Positions 57,390 to 64,000 of a stretch of 64,000 nucleotides of DNA are shown piece by piece. The stretch spans positions 310,001-374,000 of the forward strand of contig DDCA01000001.1 of the NCBI GenBank assembly GCA_002335175.1, in the 5' to 3' direction. Position numbers and translations under genes: made by a program. Origin of the DNA: Candidatus Saccharibacteria bacterium UBA2018 (lineage in GTDB: Bacteria; Patescibacteriota; Saccharimonadia; Saccharimonadales; Saccharimonadaceae). Every line of letters starts with the position of its first letter. Position 1 is the stretch's first letter. The notes under the pieces are model-generated. The model was not told the DNA's origin and ran no database searches. It saw only the letters and a program-made list of their open reading frames with translations.

Positions 57390-58826
57390 CTAAACTATAG
57401 CATCTCGGGTGGCTGTGAAGCCGAGGTTGTTCCTCATCCAACGCAAGCGTTGGTGCGGCAATGTCGTAACGCTGAAATCAATATCTCGAAGTTCGTCTGG
57501 CTTAACCACAAACGGCTGGTCTTGTGGAATTTGGCCTGTCGCAAAGGCGGTCAAGTATTCTTCAAGAAGTATGTGGAAGCGAAATAAGTCGTCTCGATGT
57601 TTATTCTTTGAAGACATGAGCTGCTGATGAGTATCGATAAAGAAACAGACAAAATCAGGTGAAAACGGATCAAGTTCGCCTACTAAGCGCTTTGACTTAG
57701 GATCAACTTGCTTGATTCGGCCAAACTTTCTGCGCTGTTCATCAAGCTCTGTTAAGTAGTTACTAAATGAGAATCCGAGGCTTTGCCAGTCCATTGAGCC
57801 TTTTCTCATCCCCTTTAGAGTCCTATATGCTTCCATGTGCCGCTCTTCCAAGTCACCATCTACGAACAAGTCATCAAGGTGTGCCTCAATCTGCGAAGAC
57901 CGCATAAGCGGTCCGAATGCTGACGGCAACGTGTGGAAGTATCGTACCCCGAAGGCAACGCTCGCTACGATTTCCCCTTCTCTTTTATAAATGTCAGTAG
58001 ACTGAGGGCTGCCTATCGAATCGAACATGTCTGCATAGCGATCAAGGATTCCCGCTTTTTCAATCATGTCAAATCCCCACAAGTGATCCATGAAGTCATG
58101 TACCGCGAGCGATACTTTTGAGCCCAAGAATCCATTTACTCCCAGAATTTTTCCGTTTTTAACGTACTCGGTTACCGGTAATATCCCGTCACCTGCTTGT
58201 TGGTGCGCCCGCAAAATCTCTTCGGCATTGGCAGGGTCGATAGAAATGACCATTCCATTTTCACGCATGTTCTCTAGGCTTCGGGTAACTCGGCCACTAA
58301 ACTCCATACGATCTGCCCGTGCAATTTCAACAAGGTTTGCCTGTATGCTTTCTTCAATTTCTTCATCAACGGTTTCAAGATATTCGTGAAGACCCGCATG
58401 CAATTCGTCGAACTGCTCGTCATTTATCAAAACGACCATCTCTTCGTCGATTGTATTAGGAATTACTGCTCTGAATTGATCCAGCGCTTCATCACGATCG
58501 ACAGTCGTAAGTGCAGGTGCTATTTTGACAAGGAACTGATTATTAATTCTCTCTACGATATGTCGATGTGAGTTTAGTGGGCCGAGAGCACTTTCAAGAG
58601 ATGTCTGATCATAGGGTGAGTACCATTTCTGAATGAAACTCGCTACGTGCGTTGCTTTTTCTAGTTCTCTCAAGCTTTCAAGTGAATCAAGCGGTTCGGG
58701 TACTACTTCCGATGTTTCGCGTCCAATCATCGATCCGAGCAGCGGGTGCAACCCGGCCTCACTATGGTCTTCGCCCGGTTCGGGATTGGTCTGCGGAATA
58801 TTTTCTGAGGATGTTGGCTGGGTCAT
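57390..58826 (-). CDS. Large hypothetical protein, 478 aa
   Basis: No family recognised and no membrane helix. Mostly helical, with conserved-looking polar clusters: SLAVHDFMDHLWGFDMIEK, EAHLDDLFVDGDLEERHMEAY, FCFFIDTHQQLMSSKNKHRDDLFRFHILLEEYL. The His/Asp pairs could bind metal. AAAGGAT precedes ATG. It follows the P-loop gene by 2 nt, with a Gre-like gene ahead, so one operon. Confidence 0.7.
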   Translation of the reverse strand: MTQPTSSENIPQTNPEPGEDHSEAGLHPLLGSMIGRETSEVVPEPLDSLESLRELEKATHVASFIQKWYSPYDQTSLESALGPLNSHRHIVERINNQFLVKIAPALTTVDRDEALDQFRAVIPNTIDEEMVVLINDEQFDELHAGLHEYLETVDEEIEESIQANLVEIARADRMEFSGRVTRSLENMRENGMVISIDPANAEEILRAHQQAGDGILPVTEYVKNGKILGVNGFLGSKVSLAVHDFMDHLWGFDMIEKAGILDRYADMFDSIGSPQSTDIYKREGEIVASVAFGVRYFHTLPSAFGPLMRSSQIEAHLDDLFVDGDLEERHMEAYRTLKGMRKGSMDWQSLGFSFSNYLTELDEQRRKFGRIKQVDPKSKRLVGELDPFSPDFVCFFIDTHQQLMSSKNKHRDDLFRFHILLEEYLTAFATGQIPQDQPFVVKPDELRDIDFSVTTLPHQRLRWMRNNLGFTATRDAIV

Positions 58827-58828
58827 TT

Positions 58829-59425
58829 CTATCCTTTCATGACTTCATCAATTACGGCTAGTGTCTGGCGTTCAAGCTCATCCAGGTCGGCTACGTTATA
58901 AATTACGAATCTTGCCATCGTCATCAACCTTGCGATATTTGTCTCATGGTCAAGTACGCCACTGTTTTCTCTCTCGTGAGCAACCATAAACTCTTCAAAA
59001 TCCAATCTATCCCTATCTCCACTCGATCTGCTTTTGATTCTATCGAAACGAAGAGCGCTGTCATCCCCAGCTCCCGCTGCTACGCCTACGAGCGTGCCTG
59101 AATACTCATCCATAAGGTGCACCCCCTCACCGGGTGCATATAGCCCGGAAACAGCCACCCGAGCGGTCGGCTGTTCTATTTGGTCAAGTGCAAGATCAAC
59201 CCAATAGCCGATTCCATGTTTTTCTCGTTGCTCGTTGGCTATCTTGGTTTGTAGTTCCCGGCTCGTGGTCAGCCCACGACGTGCAATTTCTTCCCTTACA
59301 AGATCGCTCGATGAAATATGAGTAAATCCATTTTGCTGAAATATATTCGCAACGGTATCTTTACCAGACCCCGCACCGCCGACTACACCCACTACCTTTT
59401 CAAAGCTTTGGCGAGAAGCAGGCAT
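58829..59425 (-). CDS. P-loop kinase-like protein (dephospho-CoA/nucleotide kinase fold)
   Basis: 198 residues. VVGVVGGAGSGKDTVANIFQ is a Walker A of the adenylate/dephospho-CoA kinase type (GxGKD); HISSSDLVREEIARRGL follows where the substrate site would be; RFDRIKSRSSGDRDRLDFEEF is a lid-like Arg-rich region. Substrate unknown. AGGAG precedes ATG. Operon with its neighbours on both sides. Confidence 0.78.
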   Translation of the reverse strand: MPASRQSFEKVVGVVGGAGSGKDTVANIFQQNGFTHISSSDLVREEIARRGLTTSRELQTKIANEQREKHGIGYWVDLALDQIEQPTARVAVSGLYAPGEGVHLMDEYSGTLVGVAAGAGDDSALRFDRIKSRSSGDRDRLDFEEFMVAHERENSGVLDHETNIARLMTMARFVIYNVADLDELERQTLAVIDEVMKG

Positions 59426-59434
59426 ATAATGCTC

Positions 59435-60055
59435 CTAACTCTCGCTCTTACTTTCGTCTTTTTCTTCTGTTAGTGTTTGTATGTTGCTGAAATACTCTCG
59501 GACCGCCACCTGATTGAGGCGCACGATGGTTGCTTCAAAACGCCTTTCGCCATTTAAATAAGTAGCGGCTTCGCCTTGCACTTTTCCTAGTAGCGCTTCT
59601 CCGAGCGGAGAATCTGATGATACGGCTTCAACTTCTTCGCCCGACTCAGGGTCAACGACACCCATAGGATAGACTTGGCGAAAACCAACTATATCAACAG
59701 GAAATGAGAATCCGCCTTGGCTTATGAGAGCACGGCTTCCTAGGGTTGCCCGTACTTCATCCTCGTCAGGGTACGAAACAATAGTCGCATCGAGCAGTGG
59801 TGCTATTTTTTCCGATCTTGCGGCAATGACCTTGGCTTCGTTGTCTGTAGCCCGAAATGCCCCATCATGCCAATCGTCGCCACCCGATACGCTTACTTTT
59901 GCGTCCACAATTCGCTGATATGAACTCTGTAGTTCTTCGTAGGCAATATTAACGGCATCCATTTCATGCGGAAGCAGGACAAATTCAGGAAGGGTCTTGT
60001 CATTGGTTTGCACCAAATCAAGGTACTCTCTATTAGAGATGTCGTTATGACTCAT
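59435..60055 (-). CDS. GreA/GreB-like protein
   Basis: 206 residues. The C-terminal part matches the Gre FKBP-like domain (VSSDSPLGEALLGKVQGEAATYL, RRFEATIVRL). The N-terminus has a coiled-coil-like segment (DWHDGAFRATDNEAKVIAARS) comparable with the GDLSENAEY tip of GreA, but the key acidic tip residues are uncertain. It may modulate stalled RNA polymerase or be a divergent paralogue. First gene of this operon; TATATA lies 8 nt before ATG. Confidence 0.65.
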   Translation of the reverse strand: MSHNDISNREYLDLVQTNDKTLPEFVLLPHEMDAVNIAYEELQSSYQRIVDAKVSVSGGDDWHDGAFRATDNEAKVIAARSEKIAPLLDATIVSYPDEDEVRATLGSRALISQGGFSFPVDIVGFRQVYPMGVVDPESGEEVEAVSSDSPLGEALLGKVQGEAATYLNGERRFEATIVRLNQVAVREYFSNIQTLTEEKDESKSES

Positions 60056-60116
60056 GATTTATTTATATAACTAAAGATAGATGATGTCAATATGTGAACA
60101 GAAAACAAATTGAAGA

Positions 60117-60147
60117 GGGGGCGAGGATTGTAGTAATCCTCGCCCCC
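60117..60147 (-). terminator. 13-15 bp hairpin after the FG-GAP gene
   Basis: Arms GGGGGCGAGGATT (60117-60129) and 60135-60147, 5-nt loop, no U-tract after it. GC-rich, like the hairpins closing the other GC-rich inserts. Confidence 0.65.
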
Positions 60148-60186
60148 TTGGTTTCAACGACCACGGTTATGGTCGTCGGTGCCTCC

Positions 60187-61488
60187 CTAGTTCAGGAAGG
60201 CAATGAGCTGAATCGGCCCCGGCACCGTCGCCTCGTCGTTGCCGCCGTTCAGGACGACGAACTGGGCTCGTCCGTTGACATCGATTGCCTCGACGTCGTT
60301 GGCGTCACCGCCGGCAGACGGAACCACGTGTTGCTGGTAGCCGCCGCTGGCGTTCGCCATGAACAGGATGTCGTCCGGGTTGCCCGCCGTAGCGGTTGCC
60401 CCGGAAACCTGTCCGTAGACGTCGAGCTTGCCGTCGCCGTTGGCGTCACCCAGGGCGACTGTCCAGCCGTCAGCGTTGCTCCCCACAGTCCCGAGCGGTC
60501 TCACCGTGGTGCTGAGACCCGTGGCAGTACCCTCTCGGTACTTGAAGCCGGCGTTGTCGCCGTACACCAGGTCGTCGATGCCGTCCCCAGTCACGTCGCC
60601 GACCTTGGCGCCGTTCATGTAGGGCAGACTGAGCGAAGTGACGTTGACGAACCCGCTGCCGGTGTTGCGCAGCAGCGTCGGCTTCTTGTTGGGGAATGTC
60701 AGAGACAGCAGGTCGGGACGGCCGTCGTGGTTGTAGTCCCACTCCAGCGCCATCCGTACACCGGTGTTCTTCGCCGAAACGTTGAACTCCGGCGCCGTGC
60801 GGAAGCCGTTCCACGTGCCATCCTGCTCGGGGTCACCGAGGTTGATGTAGACGTGGGGCTGCTCGTTGTACGGGTGATCGGCGTAACCGTCGCATGCGTC
60901 GGTCACGGCGCGTTCGACCTGAGCACCGATGAACAGGTCCGGCCATCCGTCGCTGTTCCAGTCGGTCGCCAGGACGTGGCGCCCACGCTGGCAGGGCTCG
61001 CCCACGCCGTACTGCGTCGCGAAGTCCTGGAAGACCCCCGGCGCAGTCTGCAGGAAGAGCTCGTTGTTGATGTCCTCTCCCTTGACGCGGTTGCTGGCGT
61101 AGCGGCCGGCGGAGTTGTAGATGTCTCCCAGGTCGTTGCCGTCGAAATCGGCGATCACGCTGGCGTGTCTGTCGACGTACGACTTGGACGTGTACCCGGG
61201 CGTTGGCCTGGGTGACACGACCTGGAAGGCGGTGCGCGTGAATGTGCCGTCGTCGTTCTGGGAGTACAGCATCCCGGGGTTCTTCATGTGCAGGGAAACA
61301 TGGAAGTCGACGTCACCGTCTCCGTCCACATCACCTGTGCCCACGTCCCAGGAGTCGGTGGTGCCCACCGTGATGCCGGCGACCACTGCGCGGTCTTCGA
61401 CCTGCAGAGATGCAGCGATGGCAGGGGCCGCCACCGCTACGCAGGTGAAGATCGCCGCAGCAATCTTCAGTTTGCGTGGGATTCTCAC
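60187..61488 (-). CDS. Secreted FG-GAP/VCBS beta-propeller protein, GC-rich
   Basis: 433 residues from GTG 61488, with GAGAGG 7 nt upstream (ATG 61503 is the alternative). Sec signal peptide (KLKIAAAIFTCVAVAAPAIAA), then repeats with calcium-type loops: DVDGDGDVD, DFDGNDLGD, DWNSDGWPD, DYNHDGRPD, DVTGDGIDD, DANGDGKLD. Six or seven such blades form a propeller that binds ligands or surfaces. Codon use is strongly GC-rich and unlike the flanks. A long antisense frame is only a by-product of that composition. Confidence 0.85.
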   Translation of the reverse strand: MRIPRKLKIAAAIFTCVAVAAPAIAASLQVEDRAVVAGITVGTTDSWDVGTGDVDGDGDVDFHVSLHMKNPGMLYSQNDDGTFTRTAFQVVSPRPTPGYTSKSYVDRHASVIADFDGNDLGDIYNSAGRYASNRVKGEDINNELFLQTAPGVFQDFATQYGVGEPCQRGRHVLATDWNSDGWPDLFIGAQVERAVTDACDGYADHPYNEQPHVYINLGDPEQDGTWNGFRTAPEFNVSAKNTGVRMALEWDYNHDGRPDLLSLTFPNKKPTLLRNTGSGFVNVTSLSLPYMNGAKVGDVTGDGIDDLVYGDNAGFKYREGTATGLSTTVRPLGTVGSNADGWTVALGDANGDGKLDVYGQVSGATATAGNPDDILFMANASGGYQQHVVPSAGGDANDVEAIDVNGRAQFVVLNGGNDEATVPGPIQLIAFLN

Positions 61489-61539
61489 GAGAGTGCCTCT
61501 CATTCTGATTGTTGGGGTACAAGCGTTTGCTCGTCGTAT

Positions 61540-61568
61540 ATAATACTACAAAATTAAGAAAAATGCAA
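61540..61568 (-). promoter_or_regulatory. Promoter of the FG-GAP gene
   Basis: Minus strand TTGCAT (61563-61568), 17-bp AT-rich spacer, TATTAT (61540-61545), then a leader of about 45 nt. The promoter is AT-rich although the gene is GC-rich. Confidence 0.68.
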
Positions 61569-61617
61569 GTCTTTTTGAGGGTAAATGATAATTACCTTGA
61601 CTGTCATAGTAATATGA

Positions 61618-61623
61618 TATACA
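61618..61623 (+). promoter_or_regulatory. -10 box of padR-like gene
   Basis: TATACA, 8 nt before ATG 61632; TTGACT lies 15 bp upstream. Confidence 0.55.
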
Positions 61624-61631
61624 CTGTAGTT

Positions 61632-61961
61632 ATGATAGGTAAAAAATTATCATCCGACCTACTACGTGGCCATACCGATACCATTATTCTCAATTTACTT
61701 TCAGATGGGGATAAATATGGATATGAGATTACGAAATTAATCCACGAAAAGTCGGACCAGTTATACCTGTTAAAAGAGGCAACTATGTATTCTAGCCTCA
61801 AACGTCTTGAACACGATGGTTGCATCACTTCTTATTGGGGAGACAAGACCCAAGGTGGGCGAAGAAAATACTATAGCATTACGCCTAAGGGTCAAGAGTT
61901 ATATGCCACAAATATGTGGAACTGGACCTCAGCAAAAGAGATTTTAGACAAATTACTATAA
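61632..61961 (+). CDS. PadR-family transcriptional regulator
   Basis: 109 residues from ATG 61632. Winged helix: LLRGHTDTIILNLLSDGDKYGYEITKLIHEKSDQLYLLKEATMYSSLKRLEHDGCITSYWGDKTQGGRRKYYSITPKGQELY, the complete PadR core with its wing. It ends 10 nt before a HAAS-domain gene, the usual partner, so it probably represses its own operon. Confidence 0.93.
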   Translation: MIGKKLSSDLLRGHTDTIILNLLSDGDKYGYEITKLIHEKSDQLYLLKEATMYSSLKRLEHDGCITSYWGDKTQGGRRKYYSITPKGQELYATNMWNWTSAKEILDKLL

Positions 61962-61971
61962 AGGAGTAACT

Positions 61972-62802
61972 ATGAACGACAAATTAAAACAATTTCTAGA
62001 CAGCGCATTCAAACCCTACGGCAACTTCCCTGCCCGCAAAGATGTCGAGCAAGAACTGCTGGCAAATTTGACCGAAAAATATAGCGACTTAAAAGCCGGC
62101 GGCAAAAGCGACGAAGAAGCCTACCAAGCCACCATCGATTCGTTCGGCGACGTGTCCGAGATTATGGATCAAGTCAAACCCGCGACCGGCAACCAGGTGC
62201 AAGACGGACGCTCTGTCCACAAAATCCTCAAAGACTCGTTCAAGCAGGCCAAGCGCAGCAAATCCAAGTTTTCTATGGTGGAAATGAAACAAAGCGACCT
62301 AAGCGAAACGAATCTTGCGGGTGCAGACTTCAACTTTGCCGAGCTTCGAGAATCGAACTTTGACGGGTCCGACCTTACGGGAGCAAAGTTCAGAGCCGCC
62401 GATATGCGCGGATCGTCGTTTAAAGGTGCCTGTCTATCCGGTGCGAAGCTCGATGGGTGTGATGTGTCAGAAGTAAGTTTTACCGAAGCCAATTTGACGA
62501 ATGCACAGTTCAAAGCCGCCGCACTAAAGGGCGCTACTTTCAACGGTGCGAAATTGGATGGTGCTACTTTTGGCTGGTCCGACCTTAGGGACGTATCGTT
62601 CGAAAACCAAACGCTTAACGGTACGTACTTCGAGGCTTCATCACTGAAAAATACTTCGTTCAAAAACGCCGTGCTAAGCGACGTAACATTCCACCACTGC
62701 GAAGCCAAGCACGCCAACTTCGACGGCGCCACGATGGACAAAGTAACCTATGCCCTGTTAAAAGGCGCAAAGGCAAAGTTAGATAATGTCGAAGTTCAGT
62801 AG
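61972..62802 (+). CDS. HAAS-domain protein fused to pentapeptide repeats
   Basis: 276 residues, AAAGGAG before ATG. Residues about 1-75 are HAAS/DUF1700-like (PARKDVEQELLANLTEKYSDLKAGGKSDEEAYQATIDSFGD). From about 105 to 265 runs a right-handed pentapeptide-repeat helix, A(D/N/K)LxG/xF pattern: NLAGADFNFAELRESNFDGSDLTGAKF and so on, some 25 repeats. No transmembrane helices, although HAAS proteins usually have them. Role unknown. Confidence 0.88.
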   Translation: MNDKLKQFLDSAFKPYGNFPARKDVEQELLANLTEKYSDLKAGGKSDEEAYQATIDSFGDVSEIMDQVKPATGNQVQDGRSVHKILKDSFKQAKRSKSKFSMVEMKQSDLSETNLAGADFNFAELRESNFDGSDLTGAKFRAADMRGSSFKGACLSGAKLDGCDVSEVSFTEANLTNAQFKAAALKGATFNGAKLDGATFGWSDLRDVSFENQTLNGTYFEASSLKNTSFKNAVLSDVTFHHCEAKHANFDGATMDKVTYALLKGAKAKLDNVEVQ

Positions 62803-62817
62803 CTAACTTGGCTTGGC

Positions 62818-63207
62818 TTAGTGGCCCATTCCTGGCCCGTTACTTGCGCTGATTGGATAACCCCAGTCAATTTGCCATTGTCTCATCTGACTAATTTCGG
62901 CCTCTTGTGCAGAGATTATGTTTCTTGAAAGTTCTTTAACCTCTTCGTGCTTAGCGTTGGTAGCAGCTAGTTTTGCCATATCAATCGCGCCCTGGTGATG
63001 AACGATCATTTCGGAAATGAAAGCCGCGTCAAAATCGTCGCCTGTCTTGTTTTCTAGGCTTCTAGCCGACATTTGCATACTTTCCATCATCGAACTGTCG
63101 TTATTTTTTTGCTCAGCTGGCTTATCAAATGTCGTAGCTGCAACCGAGACAAGAAGTCCCCCAATGAAAAATCCAATTAACCCGTAGAGTAGTGGTTTAG
63201 TTTGCAT
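62818..63207 (-). CDS. DUF305 domain protein, membrane-anchored
   Basis: 129 residues. N-terminal helix (about 7-27), then FISEMIVHHQGAIDMAKLAA with the conserved HHQGAI histidines and EISQMRQWQIDWGYP. A Met-rich patch (SSMMESMQMSARS) and the C-terminal MGH fit copper or silver binding outside the membrane. AAGGAGG before ATG. It follows csoR by 20 nt. Confidence 0.9.
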   Translation of the reverse strand: MQTKPLLYGLIGFFIGGLLVSVAATTFDKPAEQKNNDSSMMESMQMSARSLENKTGDDFDAAFISEMIVHHQGAIDMAKLAATNAKHEEVKELSRNIISAQEAEISQMRQWQIDWGYPISASNGPGMGH

Positions 63208-63227
63208 GTTATACCTCCTTATTTTGC

Positions 63228-63506
63228 TTATAGCATCCGACTGATAGCACCGACTAATTCGTCGGCCTTGTCGCTACCAGTGTGTGAGTGAACGTCGTCG
63301 TTAGTCAGGCAATGTTTCGCATGGTCGCGTAGCAGTTCCAGTGCAACTTTATCTAAAGCTGCTTTGGCTGCACTTACCTGAGTCAGAATATCGATACAGT
63401 ATTTGTCGTCGCTTACCATTTTTGAGACGCCTCGTACCTGCCCTTCGATACGGTTTAGTCGTTTAAGTAAATCTGATTTGTTGTCTGCGTATCCGTAGTG
63501 TTGCAT
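63228..63506 (-). CDS. csoR: CsoR-family copper-sensing repressor
   Basis: 92 residues. LLKRLNRIEGQVRGVSKMV (DNA-binding helix) and the Cu(I) ligands C37 (YCIDILTQVSA), H62 and C66 (DHAKHCL), matching the Cys-His-Cys set of CsoR. It should release DNA when Cu(I) binds. It lies between DUF4396 and DUF305 genes, which it probably controls. Confidence 0.92.
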   Translation of the reverse strand: MQHYGYADNKSDLLKRLNRIEGQVRGVSKMVSDDKYCIDILTQVSAAKAALDKVALELLRDHAKHCLTNDDVHSHTGSDKADELVGAISRML

Positions 63507-63514
63507 GCTAGCTC

Positions 63515-64000
63515 CTAGTGCGTATGGCTATGATCATTCTTACCCAACAAGTTCATTGTCAGGGCATGGCCTTTATTCTTTTTCAGTAGGTATATATTTA
63601 CAGGAAGTGCCGCAAAAAATGCAGCAGCAAGAGCAATTGGCATGCTAATCCAAAAAAGTGGGCTGACTATACCGGCATGCAGAGCACCAGGGATAGCAAG
63701 CATTACGGCGTTGTCGACGATTTCCATCGTGGCAATAGATAGCGTGTCAGCAGCCGCAACCACTGACAGTGCCGCCATAAATCCAATACCAGCTTTTACT
63801 AGTGGTAACGTCGAAAGTGCAAAACCAAATACGAATGCCAGGGCTATTGCCAATAGTATCGTAGAACCGATGCTCAGCCCGAGAATTGTACCAATAATCA
63901 GACCTAGCACTTCCCCAATCGCACAACCTGTCAGACAGTGTAATGTGGCGCTAATAGCCATAGCATTAACGTTGCTGTGATGGTGATGTTCGTGTGAATT
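63515..64000 (-). CDS. DUF4396 membrane protein (partial, extends beyond window)
   Basis: At least 161 residues. The frame stays open to the window edge, with a His-rich stretch (SHEHHHHSNVNAM) before the first internal ATG at 63961. SATLHCLTGCAIGEVLGLIIGTILGLS and AADTLSIATMEIVDNAVMLAIPGALHAGI match DUF4396, five or six helices with a His/Cys metal-like motif. It overlaps no gene and lies 8 nt from csoR, so one metal-response operon. Confidence 0.85.
   Translation of the reverse strand, partial: NSHEHHHHSNVNAMAISATLHCLTGCAIGEVLGLIIGTILGLSIGSTILLAIALAFVFGFALSTLPLVKAGIGFMAALSVVAAADTLSIATMEIVDNAVMLAIPGALHAGIVSPLFWISMPIALAAAFFAALPVNIYLLKKNKGHALTMNLLGKNDHSHTH

Noticed and set aside
57394..57399. 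A certain internal promoter for the CYTH gene
   Set aside because: TATAGT is also the last codons of the upstream gene (A-I-V-stop), so the match may be chance. It is kept only as a possible promoter.
60094..61215. A 373-aa plus-strand open frame across the FG-GAP gene
   Set aside because: It is antisense to a gene with a signal peptide and repeated calcium loops. Long antisense frames are expected in GC-rich coding DNA.
1..64000. UGA recoding as in Gracilibacteria/Absconditabacteria
   Set aside because: Several genes end in TGA at the expected family length and no in-frame TGA interrupts a conserved protein.
1..64000. CRISPR arrays, insertion sequences, prophage or integron features
   Set aside because: No regular direct repeats with spacers, no transposase, integrase or phage structural motifs seen in any frame.

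Overview
The window looks like about 64 kb of a streamlined Patescibacteria/CPR chromosome, most likely Candidatus Saccharibacteria (TM7). Reasons: roughly even base composition; very dense packing with overlapping or abutting gene ends; transketolase split into N and C halves; ribosomal proteins with charged tails and a cysteine-free bL32; isolated type IV pilus genes (pilB, one pilin); and a small conserved gene set with no transposases, integrases, prophage or CRISPR. UGA is an ordinary stop here, which argues against Gracilibacteria/Absconditabacteria. The lineage call is inference from gene content, not a database match.

Layout. 1-6 kb: end of an M1 aminopeptidase, an RNase HII-YraN fusion, bL19, malic enzyme, PilB, a TrmH-like methylase. 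6-16 kb: dnaE, three small envelope/stress genes, galU and gatCAB with a small membrane protein inserted. 16-19 kb: uvrB and a LOG-family gene. 19-25.3 kb: one sugar-phosphate operon (rpiB, rpe, split transketolase, class II aldolase, two PfkB kinases). 25.3-27.2 kb: gap between two GC-rich islands. 27-32 kb: rel, NUDIX, ppa, PLD, trxB, FKBP. 32-37 kb: pheS, a DUF348/3D envelope protein, pheT. 37-44 kb: aquaporin, rmuC, PAP2, VIT, diacylglycerol-kinase-like, Mpg, and a GH26-like anchored enzyme. 44-50 kb: tRNA-Gln, trmD, a probable small RNA, khpA, a pilin, rpsP, rnc, nusB, rpmF. 50-57 kb: leuS, an anchored protein, murF, yihY, CYTH. 57-60 kb: a largely unknown operon with Gre-like and P-loop kinase-like genes. 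60-64 kb: a GC-rich secreted FG-GAP propeller, a PadR/HAAS-pentapeptide pair, and a copper cassette (csoR, DUF305, DUF4396).

The most striking signal is regulatory. At 26 genes a -10 box (TATAAT, TACAAT, TATACT and close variants, often preceded by TGC) ends 6-10 nt before the start codon. That implies leaderless or near-leaderless mRNAs, and it fixes many start codons downstream of the longest ORF. Internal operon genes and a few probably highly expressed genes (rplS, rpsP, gap, rpmF) instead carry Shine-Dalgarno leaders. Terminators of upstream genes often run straight into these promoters.

The second theme is three GC-rich inserts (25.4-25.8, 26.96-27.13 and 60.1-61.5 kb). Each has foreign-looking codon use, an AT-rich promoter and a 13-15 bp hairpin lacking a U-tract, consistent with genes acquired from a high-GC (perhaps actinobacterial host) source.
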